This document shows positions 1 through 7,329 of a stretch of DNA of 18,108 bases, one piece after another (position 1 is the first letter of the stretch; the number at the start of each line of letters is the position of its first letter). This DNA comes from Tardiphaga sp. GTDB lineage: Bacteria > Pseudomonadota > Alphaproteobacteria > Rhizobiales > Xanthobacteraceae. The position numbers and the translations under genes were made by a program. The notes beneath the pieces were generated by a model. It was not told the origin of the DNA. It was given only the letters and a program-made list of their open reading frames with translations, and searched no databases. The stretch covers positions 1 through 18,108 of the forward strand of contig JACMOT010000347.1 in the NCBI GenBank assembly GCA_014377915.1. The letters run 5' to 3'.

Positions 1-237
1 ATGGGCACGCCGCCCCTTATGGGCAGATAGTCCCGGCAGATCGCCGCGAATGAGCAGGGGCTGAAACAGCAAGGCGCCCAGTGCGACCATTCCGGCGAAC
101 CCGGCCAGGATGTAGACCGGACCGCGCCAGGCGAGCAGGGGGCTCGTCATGGCCGCGGCGATCGGAATACAGATGGCGGCTGCCAGGACGGCCCAGGTCA
201 AGACCACGCGAGCCGGATTCCATCGCTTCGCTGGCAA
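1..237 (-). CDS. Ferric-reductase-like transmembrane protein, N-terminal part (runs off the left edge)
   Basis: Only the first ~79 residues are in the window; the gene continues past base 1. The translation has a short basic N-terminus (PAKRWNPAR), a hydrophobic segment at about residues 11-30 and a second at about 40-58 (VYILAGFAGMVALGALLF). It then reads QPLLIRGDLPGLSAHKGRRAH, which resembles the loop before the haem-binding helices of ferric-reductase-like transmembrane-domain proteins. Such proteins are multi-helix inner-membrane haem b proteins that move electrons across the membrane; the haem histidines would lie outside the window. No in-frame ATG exists near the start. TTG at 235-237, six bases after the stop of the upstream dioxygenase-like gene, keeps the basic N-terminus; GTG at 205-207 is the alternative. 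The tight spacing suggests co-transcription with that gene. Family assignment rests on partial sequence. Confidence 0.6.
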   Translation of the reverse strand, partial: MPAKRWNPARVVLTWAVLAAAICIPIAAAMTSPLLAWRGPVYILAGFAGMVALGALLFQPLLIRGDLPGLSAHKGRRAH

Positions 238-242
238 TTCGG

Positions 243-731
243 TCAGGCCGGCTGCAGCACGAAGTGCGCCTCCAGGCTGGTCTCCTTTGCGCTGTGCATC
301 ACAGATCGCAGGAAGACAGTTTTGAAGTCGCCGCTGTCATACGCCAGATGACCGTGCGGCTGGCCGAAGATGGGAATGATCTGCGGCATCTCGAGACGGA
401 ACACGCCGTTCTTGTCGGTCAGCGTGGCTCCGTGGCTGTGCGGCTCGTGCTCCTGCCCTTCGGTCGTGTGCGCCCAGATTTGGACGCGCTGCCCGGCGAG
501 CGGGGCGCCGTCGCCGGCGCGCCGCACGGTGCCGCTCATCCAGAAACCGCCCTTGCCGATCCGCTCCACGGTTGGCGCACCCTTGATATAGTTGTTGGAT
601 CCGCCGGACATCGACGGCGTCGGTGCAACGCCTTCGGCGCGAGCGGGCACGAGCAGCCCGGAAACTCCGGTTGCGAACACGGCCCCGCCGGCGGCGAGCA
701 GGGTGCGGCGGTTCAGTACGGGAGTGGTCAT
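243..731 (-). CDS. Tat-exported intradiol ring-cleavage dioxygenase-like protein
   Basis: 162 aa. The N-terminus has a twin-arginine signal (NRRTLLAAGG, residues 7-16), a hydrophobic stretch and a likely cleavage near ARA (29-32), so it should be exported folded to the periplasm. The rest looks like the small beta-sandwich of intradiol dioxygenases: GTVRRAGDGAPLAGQRVQIW (67-86) matches the G-x-V-x-D-...-G-x-P-x-x-G-x-x-V-x-x-W pattern, TDKNGVFRLEMP (105-116) the TD-x-x-G-x-F segment, and PHGH (125-128) the P-x-H-x-H ligand pair. Known intradiol enzymes bind Fe(III) through two Tyr and two His. Here there is no Tyr between the IW motif and H126/H128; instead there is a His cluster (H95, H98, H100). 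Catalytic function is therefore doubtful, and 'dioxygenase-like' is the safe name. The ATG is preceded by a good GAGGAG with about 7 bases spacing. It lies directly upstream of the ferric-reductase-like gene and probably shares its transcript. Confidence 0.75.
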   Translation of the reverse strand: MTTPVLNRRTLLAAGGAVFATGVSGLLVPARAEGVAPTPSMSGGSNNYIKGAPTVERIGKGGFWMSGTVRRAGDGAPLAGQRVQIWAHTTEGQEHEPHSHGATLTDKNGVFRLEMPQIIPIFGQPHGHLAYDSGDFKTVFLRSVMHSAKETSLEAHFVLQPA

Positions 732-1014
732 GGAACGGCTCCTCGCAGCGGTGCAGTTGCGCGACGGAGCTTACCGCAATGCGCGAGAAAGGCCCAGTTG
801 ACGAAGGCAAGACGCGTGACAGGCGCAATAACAGTGTTGTGAACGGGGTTGCTCAGCTGCGTCAGCATCTCGCTCTGCAGGATGTGACCTTGACGCTGAG
901 CAGGGCGAGCCTTCCCGACGACGACGGGCGCGGCGATCCGATCCCCCATGGCCGACGCCGCGACCTAGCCGTAAGTGCCGGGACGCGGCGGTCTCAAGGT
1001 GCGGCCGCGACGGG
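732..1014. other. Intergenic region before the dioxygenase-like gene
   Basis: 283 bases with no convincing gene; the open frames crossing it on both strands are Arg/Ser/Ala-rich high-GC noise. It holds the ribosome site of the minus-strand gene starting at 731. An inverted repeat is present, GCTCAG-ctg-CGTCA at 851-864 against TGACGCTGAGC at 891-901, interrupted by a 3-base bulge. It could form a hairpin in the minus-strand transcript between the 69-aa peptide gene and the dioxygenase-like gene. There is no T-run, so I do not call a terminator. No clear -35/-10 pair was found. Confidence 0.4.
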
Positions 1015-1224
1015 TCAGACGCAGCGGCGCACCCGCACGCCATTGACCCAGACGGTGCGGCAGACGGCAGCCGGCCGGCGCACGACAACCGCGCCGCGAT
1101 AACCGGCGCAACCGGCACGATAGACGCCGCGGGCGCAGACGACCGCATTGGCATCGGTTGACTCGACGATCATCGTCGCAGCAAAGGCCATGACGGCCGC
1201 TGCAATCAGCAGAAATGCTCGCAT
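1015..1224 (-). CDS. Small secreted four-cysteine protein, function unknown
   Basis: 69 aa. The start is the ATG at 1222-1224, preceded by AAGGGAT seven bases upstream on the minus strand. The longer open frame extending to 1668 is rejected because it overlaps the plus-strand membrane gene and has no ribosome site. Residues 1-27 form a signal peptide (MRAFLLIAAAVMAFAATMIV, then ESTDANA), with likely cleavage after DANA. The mature part is about 42 residues, basic, rich in Val/Arg/Gly, with four cysteines (C30, C39, C55, C68) able to make two disulfides in the periplasm. The tail is VWVNGVRVRRCV. It resembles small hypothetical exported proteins common in Bradyrhizobium relatives; I know of no assigned function. 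It is divergent from the 118-aa membrane protein across a 174-base gap. Confidence 0.75.
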   Translation of the reverse strand: MRAFLLIAAAVMAFAATMIVESTDANAVVCARGVYRAGCAGYRGAVVVRRPAAVCRTVWVNGVRVRRCV

Positions 1225-1398
1225 GTTACTATCCCTTTTGGTTATGGTTGATAGTTCGACGTCGGAACAAAAAATCTCTGGAAGCATGTCGGGCCTGCCT
1301 CGTTCGGCCGTGGACAAAAGATAGTTGCGTGGCCAGCATACCGCGCCGGATGGGGCGGCCAATCCATCCACCCCAGCCGACCGCAGCAAGGAGCGATC
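1225..1398. promoter_or_regulatory. Divergent intergenic region between the secreted peptide and the membrane protein
   Basis: 174 bases separating two divergent starts, so promoters for both genes should be here. Visible elements are the SD of the minus gene (AAGGGAT complement at about 1231-1237), the SD of the plus gene (AAGGAG, about 1387-1392), an A-run at 1269-1274, and an imperfect inverted repeat at 1254-1268 (GTTC-N7-GAAC) that contains the 8-bp palindrome CGACGTCG at 1257-1264. The repeat lies about 30 bases upstream of the secreted-peptide start and could be an operator. I found no -35/-10 pair of good quality on either strand. Confidence 0.35.
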
Positions 1399-1755
1399 AT
1401 GTCGGAGAGCAGAAGCAAGTGGCTTGCATTCTATGGAGAACATTTTGAATCCGCCTCCAAGGGAATCTTCGAACACGTCGAGAAGATGATCGTCGGTACC
1501 TTGATCGTTTCGGCGGGCGCTCATGTTTCGAGCGACGAGCCGCTGATCGTGCTGTTCGGCTATCTCCGTCACGGTCTCGTCGGACGCGGCGTCGAACTGT
1601 TCGGGGGCGTCCTGCTGCTGTTGAACTTCCTCGATGGTCTGTACAAGCTGGCCAAGCTGGATTGGCATATCGTCTATCAGGTCGTTATGTCGCTCTGTTA
1701 CGTCATCCTGTCGGTGCGGCTGATCCAGTTGATCCTTGCATTTCGCGGCGAGTAG
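1399..1755 (+). CDS. Small integral membrane protein, function unknown
   Basis: 118 aa. The ATG follows AAGGAG at a spacing of 6 bases, a strong start. The N-terminal ~30 residues are polar (SRSKWLAFYGEHFESASKGIFEHVEK). Likely membrane segments lie at about 30-46 (weak), 64-83 (VELFGGVLLLLNFLDGLYKL) and 91-114 (IVYQVVMSLCYVILSVRLIQ then LILAF), ending in RGE. It sits in the inner membrane. I do not recognise a family. Codon use and GC look like the rest of the window. It is convergent with the triple-Cys-module gene, whose stop is 39 bases away, and divergent from the secreted peptide; no operon partner is visible. Confidence 0.75.
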   Translation: MSESRSKWLAFYGEHFESASKGIFEHVEKMIVGTLIVSAGAHVSSDEPLIVLFGYLRHGLVGRGVELFGGVLLLLNFLDGLYKLAKLDWHIVYQVVMSLCYVILSVRLIQLILAFRGE

Positions 1756-1794
1756 CCGGCAAGCGCGAGATGCCTTCGACGCTGCTCGCAGAAG

Positions 1795-2640
1795 TCAACG
1801 CGCGGCGAACGGGGCCAGTACCTCCGTGCAGGCCGGTGACAGCGAGGCGGCATTGCCGGCGAGGCATTGCACGATGCGGCCGCCGCCGGGCGCGACGCCG
1901 GCGCAGAGCGATCGTACGTCGCCGCCGCAGGCCGACCGCAACACGAATAGTTCTTCGCGCGGTCGCATCGGCCGCAGCACGATGACGGCCGGAGCGGCCG
2001 GCGCAGCGGTTATGGTAGGTGCCGCCGCGCCTTTCGCTGCGGGCGCCGCGGCGGTCGTCGCCGGCGCGCCGCTGGCTGCGTTGACGGCCGCTTCGCAGCC
2101 GGCCGACAGCTTCGCCTTGTTCTTTTCCAGGCATTGCAGCGCCGGCGCCCCGCCGGTCGGCACGCCCTTGCAGACTTTCGGATAGTCGCCGCTGCAGGCG
2201 CTGCGGATCGCCGCGACCTGCGCGCTGCTCGGTTGCTTCATCGGCGTGCCGGCGTTCGCCTTTGGCGACGCACTCGCGGCCGCGGGCTTGCTCTCGGCAG
2301 CCGGCGTTGCGGATTCGGTCTTCGGCACGGCCGGCGCTGCGTCAGCCTTGGGAGCGGGCGCTGCCTCTGCCTTCGGCGCCGCGGGCGGTTCGACCGCGCG
2401 CACGGCGCCCGCACAACCGGCGGACAGGCTCGCCATGTTCTTCTGCAGGCATTGCAGCGATGCTTCGCCGCCAGGCGGAACGCTTGCGCAATGCGCCATA
2501 TAGTCGGAACGGCATTGCGACTTGATGGCGTCGCGTTGCGCCTGGCTCGGCGCCTGCGCCGCTGCCGGCATACATATTGCGATGATGATGGCGACCGACA
2601 TCGGCCACTGCTTCGTCACTGACCTGAAAATGTCGTTCAT
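1795..2640 (-). CDS. Exported protein with three cysteine-rich repeat modules (Cys-rich repeat family)
   Basis: 281 aa from the ATG at 2638-2640; an upstream TTG extension to 2727 crosses the probable promoter and is rejected. An SD-like AGGGA lies about 10 bases upstream. Residues 1-30 are a signal peptide ending PAAAQA. Three homologous modules follow at about 35-80, 140-185 and 230-275. Each has four cysteines with identical spacing, C-x7-C-x12-C-x11-C (C43/51/64/76, C149/157/170/182, C238/246/259/271), a PGG or TGG turn, a QCL motif and LS-x2-C. Linkers at about 82-138 and 188-228 are Ala/Pro/Lys-rich and probably disordered. The modules resemble the cysteine-rich repeat of Golgi glycoprotein 1-type proteins (Pfam Cys_rich_FGFR), found in many alphaproteobacterial exported proteins of unknown role. 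Two disulfides per module in the periplasm are likely. Divergent from the RND operon. Confidence 0.8.
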   Translation of the reverse strand: MNDIFRSVTKQWPMSVAIIIAICMPAAAQAPSQAQRDAIKSQCRSDYMAHCASVPPGGEASLQCLQKNMASLSAGCAGAVRAVEPPAAPKAEAAPAPKADAAPAVPKTESATPAAESKPAAASASPKANAGTPMKQPSSAQVAAIRSACSGDYPKVCKGVPTGGAPALQCLEKNKAKLSAGCEAAVNAASGAPATTAAAPAAKGAAAPTITAAPAAPAVIVLRPMRPREELFVLRSACGGDVRSLCAGVAPGGGRIVQCLAGNAASLSPACTEVLAPFAAR

Positions 2641-2826
2641 TTGAAGACGTCCCTGGTTGGTGTGTCGGACAGCAGCTTCAAAATAAAGTACCATGAATAT
2701 AGTATAGCGCCTTTTACGCGTCATCATTTTCTGGTTTTTTATTCCACTACAAACAGATTGTCGATATGGATCGAATCCGGATTTGAATTGAGATTGTCCG
2801 CAGCGAATTGGTGTCGGGGCAGGGAT
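2641..2826. promoter_or_regulatory. AT-rich divergent intergenic region between the Cys-repeat gene and the RND operon
   Basis: 186 bases, clearly more AT-rich (about 2671-2795) than the genes on either side, including runs such as the T6 near 2735-2740. It separates two divergent genes and should hold both promoters. A minus-strand promoter is called separately. For the plus strand, TTCAAA at about 2677-2682 with TAGTAT 17 bases on is possible but overlaps the minus promoter; I cannot choose. No operator of the TetR or MarR type stands out, and no regulator gene is adjacent to the efflux operon. Confidence 0.5.
2696..2724 (-). promoter_or_regulatory. Candidate sigma-70 promoter of the Cys-repeat gene
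   Basis: On the minus strand, ATGACG (2719-2724; 4 of 6 to TTGACA) is separated by exactly 17 bases from TATATT (2696-2701; 5 of 6 to TATAAT). A transcript would start near 2689, giving a leader of about 49 bases before the ATG at 2640. It lies in an AT-rich island. An overlapping TATACT at 2701-2706 has a poorer -35. Confidence 0.4.
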
Positions 2827-4029
2827 ATGCGACGACCGCCTTTATCTGTCTGTTGTGGAAGTGAACAATCGCGATTGCCATGCGGCCAAGCGTTTGCACG
2901 CATAGCTATCGTCGCAGCGCTGGCCTTGGCGTTAAGTGCCTGCGAGCAAAATAGTTTTGTGCCGCCTCCGGTGCCGAAGGTGGATGTCGCCGCGCCGGTG
3001 CAGCGCAATATCACACGCTATCTAGAAGCCACCGGCAATACCGCGCCGATCAAGAGCGTCGATCTCGTCGCGCGGGTGCAGGGCGTGCTGCAGACGATCA
3101 GCTATCAGGACGGCACCTTCGTCAAGCAGGGTGCGTCGCTGTTCACAATCGAGCCCGAAACCTACAAGCTGAAGCTCGATCAGGCGCAGGCGGCGGAGGC
3201 CGGCGCGCAGGCGTCGCTGAAACAGGCCGAGGCGGATTTCAAGCGCCAGTCCGATCTGGTTTCGCGCCAGGTCGTGTCGCAGGCCACGCTCGACCAGTCG
3301 ACGTCGGCGCGCGAAAATGCCCAGGCCAATGTGCAGCAGGCCCAGGCCAACAGCAGGATCGCCGCGGTCAACTTTGGCTATACCAATGTCGCCGCGCCCT
3401 TCGACGGCGTCGTCAGCGCGCATCTGGTGTCGGTCGGCGAGTTGGTCGGCGTGGCGTCACCGACGCAACTGGCGACCATCGTGCAGCTCGACCCGATCTA
3501 TGTGAACCTCACGGTCAACGAACAGGATGTGCTGCGAATTCGCGACGAGGCACGGCGCCAGGGCCTTTCGATCGGCGATCTCAGGCAGATGCCGGTCGAG
3601 GTCGGCCTGCAGACCGAGGCCGGCTTTCCGCACAAGGGCAGGCTCGACTACATTTCGCCGACCCTCAACCAGTCGACCGGGACGCTGGCGGTTCGCGGCG
3701 TGCTGCCCAATCCCGACCGTATCCTGCTGCCGGGATTTTACCTCCGCGTCCGTGTGCCTTTCGATCAGCAGGCGAAGGCGCTGCTGGTCCCCGACGTGGC
3801 CCTCGGCAGCGATCAGGCCGGGCGCTACGTGCTGGTGGTCAACGGCGACAATATCGTGGGGCAGCGCAAGGTGCGCATCGGGCCGCTGGATGGCGATCTG
3901 CGCGTGATCGAGAGTGGCCTCAAGCCGGATGATCGCATTGTGGTCGCCGGTCTGCTGCGCGCGATCCCGGGCCAGAAGGTCGATCCGCGGTCGCGCAACA
4001 TCGAGACAGCGCCGGCATCGGCCAAATAG
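2827..4029 (+). CDS. RND efflux periplasmic adaptor (membrane fusion) lipoprotein
   Basis: 400 aa from the ATG at 2827, a usual length for the MexE/AcrA family. It links the inner-membrane RND pump to an outer-membrane channel. The signal sequence is IAIVAALALALSAC with a lipobox cysteine at residue 39, so the mature protein should be lipid-anchored. Order: first half-lipoyl and beta-barrel strand with DLVARVQGVLQTISYQDGTF, then a long alpha-hairpin rich in Gln/Ala (QAQAAEAGAQASLKQAEADF to NVQQAQANSRIAAVNF), second half-lipoyl (YTNVAAPFDGVVS...GELVG), beta-barrel, and C-terminal membrane-proximal domain. The start is uncertain. The ATG at 2827 has AGGG only 2 bases away and GGGG 7 bases away. 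TTG at 2875 would give a more normal 22-residue signal, with GGAAG 13 bases upstream. Eight bases separate it from the pump gene, so the two form an operon. Confidence 0.9.
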   Translation: MRRPPLSVCCGSEQSRLPCGQAFARIAIVAALALALSACEQNSFVPPPVPKVDVAAPVQRNITRYLEATGNTAPIKSVDLVARVQGVLQTISYQDGTFVKQGASLFTIEPETYKLKLDQAQAAEAGAQASLKQAEADFKRQSDLVSRQVVSQATLDQSTSARENAQANVQQAQANSRIAAVNFGYTNVAAPFDGVVSAHLVSVGELVGVASPTQLATIVQLDPIYVNLTVNEQDVLRIRDEARRQGLSIGDLRQMPVEVGLQTEAGFPHKGRLDYISPTLNQSTGTLAVRGVLPNPDRILLPGFYLRVRVPFDQQAKALLVPDVALGSDQAGRYVLVVNGDNIVGQRKVRIGPLDGDLRVIESGLKPDDRIVVAGLLRAIPGQKVDPRSRNIETAPASAK

Positions 4030-4037
4030 GACGGGCC

Positions 4038-7000
4038 ATGATTTCCAAATTCTTCATCGAGCGGCCGGTGCTGTCCAACGTCATCGCGCTGCTGATGATC
4101 CTGATCGGCGGCGTGTCGCTCTTCAACCTCGCCGTCGCGCAATATCCCGACGTGGTGCCGCCGACGGTGCAGGTGACGACGCGCTACCCCGGCGCCAGCG
4201 CCAGGACCGTCATCGATACGGTGGCACTGCCGATCGAGCAGCAGGTCAACGGCGTCGAGAATATGCTCTATATGCAGTCGTACAGCGCGGCCGACGGCAC
4301 CTATGCCCTGACCGTAACCTTCAAGATCGGCACCGACCTCAACTTCGCCCAGGTGCTGGTGCAGAACCGGGTATCGAGCGCGCTGTCGTCGCTGCCGACC
4401 GCGGTGCAGAACCAGGGCGTCACGGTGCAGAAGCGGTCGACCGCGATCCTGCTGTTCGTGACGCTGACCTCGCCGAAGGCGACCTATGACAGCCTGTTCC
4501 TGAGCAACTACGCCACCATCAACATTCGCGATGAACTGTCGCGACTGCCGGGCGTCGGCAACGTCACGGTGTTCGGCGCCGGCCAGTATGCGATGCGAGT
4601 CTGGCTCGATCCCAGCAAGCTGCAGGTGCGCGGGCTGATGCCGCAGGACGTCATCCAGGCGATCCAGCAGCAGAGCCAGCAGGTCGCCGCCGGCCAGATC
4701 GGCATGCCGCCGACACCGGCGGGGCAGGCGTTCCAGTACACGCTGAACGTCAACGGCCGGCTCGACGACCCCGCCGCGTTCGAGGACATCATCGTCAAGA
4801 CCGGCTACAGCGGCGATGTCACCCGGGTGCGCGACGTGGGGTCGGTCGAACTGGGGGCGCAGACCTATAGCCAGCTGTTCTCGCTCAACCAGAAGCCGGC
4901 GGTCGGCATCGGCGTGTTCCAATCGCCCGGGGCCAATGCGCTCGAGGTCGAGAAGGCAGTCGAAATAAAGATGGCGGCGCTGGCGGCGCGGTTTCCGCAG
5001 GATATCCGGTACGATACGCCGTTCGACACCACGAAGTTCGTTTCGGCCTCGATTGACGAGGTCTACAAGACGCTGATCGAGGCCGGCCTGCTGGTGCTGG
5101 TGGTCATCCTGATCTTCCTGCAGGACTGGCGCGCCATGCTGGTGCCGGCGACCACGGTGCCGGTGACCATCATCGGCGCCTTCGCCGCGATGGCCGCGCT
5201 CGGCTTCACCATCAACCTGTCGACGCTGTTCGCGATCGTGCTGGCGATCGGCATCGTGGTCGATGACGCCATCGTGGTGGTCGAGGGCGCGGCGCATAAC
5301 ATCGAGCAGGGCATGTCGGGTCACGACGCCGCGATCAGCGCCATGAATGCGCTGTTCGCTCCCATCGTCGGCATCACGCTGGTGCTGATCTCGGTGTTTC
5401 TGCCGGCGGCGTTCCTGCCCGGGCTGACCGGCCGCATGTATGCGCAGTTCGCGCTGGTGATCGCCGCCACCGCGCTGCTCAGCGCGGTCAACGCCGCGAC
5501 GCTGAAGCCGACGCAATGCGCGTTGTGGCTGCGCCGGCCGGTGCCGCCGCAGCAGCGCAACGCGTTCTATCGCGGCTTCAACAGGGTCTATGACCGCATG
5601 GAAAGGGGCTACGCCGCCCTGGTCGGCCGCCTCGTGGCGCACAGCCACATCTCGGTTCTCGCGGCGCTGATCCTGATCGGCATCGGCTTCTATGGCCTGT
5701 CGCGGGTGCCGACCGGTTTCATCCCGATCGAAGACCAGGGCTATTTGCTGGTGGCGGTGCAACTGCCCGACGGTGCCGCGCTCGACCGCACCCAGCGCGT
5801 GCTCGACCAGGTCAGCGAACTCGCCGGCAAGGCGCCGGGCGTCGAGCAGGTCATCAGCATCGCCGGCATCTCGGCGCTCGACAATAGTTCGAGCCTCGCC
5901 AATGCGGGGGTCGCCTATCTGATCCTGAAGGAATGGAGCGAGCGCGGCCCCGGACAGGACCTGCGCTCGCTGTTCGTCGGGCTGAACGAGCGACTGGGCG
6001 CAATCCAGGAAGCGCGCATCCTGGTCATCCCGCCGCCGCCGATCCAGGGCATCGGCAATGCCGCCGGCTTCGCCATGCAGGTGGAGCTGCGCGATGGCAA
6101 TGCCGACTACGGCAAACTGCAGGCCGTCACCGCGGCGATCACCGCCAACGCGCAGAGCCAGAGCGCGCTGCAGCGGGTCAGTTCGCCGTTCCGCGCGATG
6201 GTGCCGCAGTTCGACGTCGAGATCGACCGCATCAAGACCCAGACGTTGCACGTCACCACCGACCAGGTCTTCTCGACCCTGTCGTCCTATCTCGGCGCGT
6301 CCTACGTCAACCAGTTCAACCGCTTCGGCCGCACCTTTCAGGTTTACGCCCAGGCTGATGCCAGATTCCGCCTTACCGTGCGCGACATCGAGAACCTGAT
6401 GGTGCGCAACCAGCAGGGTGACATGATCCCGCTCGGCACGGTAGCGAAGATCACGCCGGCGGTGGGGCCGTCGCTGATCAGTCTCTACAACCTCTATCCG
6501 GCGGCGACGGTGATCGGCCTGCCGGCGCAGGGCTACAGCTCCGGCCAGTCGATGGCGCTGATGGAGGAGATCGCCGCCAAGACCCTGCCGCCGGGCACCG
6601 GATTCGAATGGACCGCCATGTCGTATCAGGAGAAGATCGTCGGCAACCAGCTCTATTACGCGTTCGGGCTGGCGCTGTTGCTGGTCTATCTCGTGCTCGC
6701 CGGACAATATGAAAGCTGGTACGCGCCGATTTCGGTCATCCTGGCGGTGCCGCTGTCATTGCTCGGTCCGGTGGCGGTGCTCACGGCGCTGCGGATCGAA
6801 AACAACCTCTACACCCAGATCGGAATCATTCTGCTGATCGCGCTGTCGGCGAAGAACGCGATCCTGATCGTCGAGGTAGCGCTCGAACTGCATGGGCGGG
6901 AATGCAGGCCGTTGCTGGACTCCGCGGTCGCGGCGGCCCGCTCGCGCTTCCGGCCGATCCTGATGACGTCGTTCGCCTTCATTCTCGGCGTGCTGCCGCT

Positions 7001-7214
7001 GGTGCTGGCGTCCGGCGCCGGCGCCAATGCGCGCAAGTCGATCGGCATCACCGTGTTCTCCGGCATGATGGCCTCGACCTGTCTGGCGGTCCTGTTCGTG
7101 CCGACCTTCTTCGTGGTGGTGCAGGGGTTCGAAAACTGGCGTGCGGCCAGAAAGGCAGGGAAGTCGGCCGCACCCACCACCGGCGGCGAACAGTCCGGTT
7201 CGCCTGCCGGATGA
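4038..7214 (+). CDS. RND multidrug efflux pump, HAE1 family (inner-membrane transporter)
   Basis: 1058 aa, a full-length AcrB/MexF-type proton-driven pump. The start MISKFFIERPVLSNVIALLM is the family's typical N-terminus, with an AGGACGGG ribosome site just before. There are two repeats of six membrane helices, each followed by a large periplasmic porter/docking loop. Proton-relay residues are conserved: D409-D410 in GIVVDDAIVVVE (helix 4), and K939 in SAKNAILIVE (helix 10), equivalent to D407/D408 and K940 of AcrB. The porter domain contains QYPDVVPPTVQVTTRYPGAS, also standard. The C-terminal tail is short and polar. The substrate cannot be read from sequence; hydrophobic drugs, solvents or aromatic compounds are the family range. 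It is co-transcribed with the upstream adaptor. No TolC/OprM-type channel gene follows, so a channel encoded elsewhere must be used. No frameshift seen. Confidence 0.96.
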   Translation: MISKFFIERPVLSNVIALLMILIGGVSLFNLAVAQYPDVVPPTVQVTTRYPGASARTVIDTVALPIEQQVNGVENMLYMQSYSAADGTYALTVTFKIGTDLNFAQVLVQNRVSSALSSLPTAVQNQGVTVQKRSTAILLFVTLTSPKATYDSLFLSNYATINIRDELSRLPGVGNVTVFGAGQYAMRVWLDPSKLQVRGLMPQDVIQAIQQQSQQVAAGQIGMPPTPAGQAFQYTLNVNGRLDDPAAFEDIIVKTGYSGDVTRVRDVGSVELGAQTYSQLFSLNQKPAVGIGVFQSPGANALEVEKAVEIKMAALAARFPQDIRYDTPFDTTKFVSASIDEVYKTLIEAGLLVLVVILIFLQDWRAMLVPATTVPVTIIGAFAAMAALGFTINLSTLFAIVLAIGIVVDDAIVVVEGAAHNIEQGMSGHDAAISAMNALFAPIVGITLVLISVFLPAAFLPGLTGRMYAQFALVIAATALLSAVNAATLKPTQCALWLRRPVPPQQRNAFYRGFNRVYDRMERGYAALVGRLVAHSHISVLAALILIGIGFYGLSRVPTGFIPIEDQGYLLVAVQLPDGAALDRTQRVLDQVSELAGKAPGVEQVISIAGISALDNSSSLANAGVAYLILKEWSERGPGQDLRSLFVGLNERLGAIQEARILVIPPPPIQGIGNAAGFAMQVELRDGNADYGKLQAVTAAITANAQSQSALQRVSSPFRAMVPQFDVEIDRIKTQTLHVTTDQVFSTLSSYLGASYVNQFNRFGRTFQVYAQADARFRLTVRDIENLMVRNQQGDMIPLGTVAKITPAVGPSLISLYNLYPAATVIGLPAQGYSSGQSMALMEEIAAKTLPPGTGFEWTAMSYQEKIVGNQLYYAFGLALLLVYLVLAGQYESWYAPISVILAVPLSLLGPVAVLTALRIENNLYTQIGIILLIALSAKNAILIVEVALELHGRECRPLLDSAVAAARSRFRPILMTSFAFILGVLPLVLASGAGANARKSIGITVFSGMMASTCLAVLFVPTFFVVVQGFENWRAARKAGKSAAPTTGGEQSGSPAG

Positions 7215-7329
7215 TGAGAGGCGGACCGTTTGCGCGCGTGCGGCGCTCGATCGGTCGATCATTTCTGTTCAGGCAAAGGCAGGGGAGATCGGTCGCGACG
7301 TCGCTGGTATCGATCGCGGTGTCGATCCG

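Noticed and set aside
771..1154. 127-codon minus-strand open frame across the gap between the peptide and dioxygenase-like genes
   Set aside because: It overlaps the secreted peptide gene in another frame, and has Ser/Ala/Arg noise composition and no homology-like motif.
1254..1268. GTTC-N7-GAAC as a LexA/SOS box
   Set aside because: Alphaproteobacterial LexA boxes are direct repeats (GTTC-N7-GTTC); this one is inverted, and no SOS gene is adjacent.
1225..1668. N-terminal extension of the 69-aa secreted peptide to 217 aa
   Set aside because: It overlaps the well-supported plus-strand membrane gene, has no ribosome site at its start and would bury a clear signal peptide.
3825..6707. A 960-codon open frame on the minus strand, antisense to the RND operon
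   Set aside because: Its translation is a monotone of Arg, Asp, His, Gln and Gly with no domain, as expected opposite a high-GC gene; the plus strand encodes a complete conserved pump.
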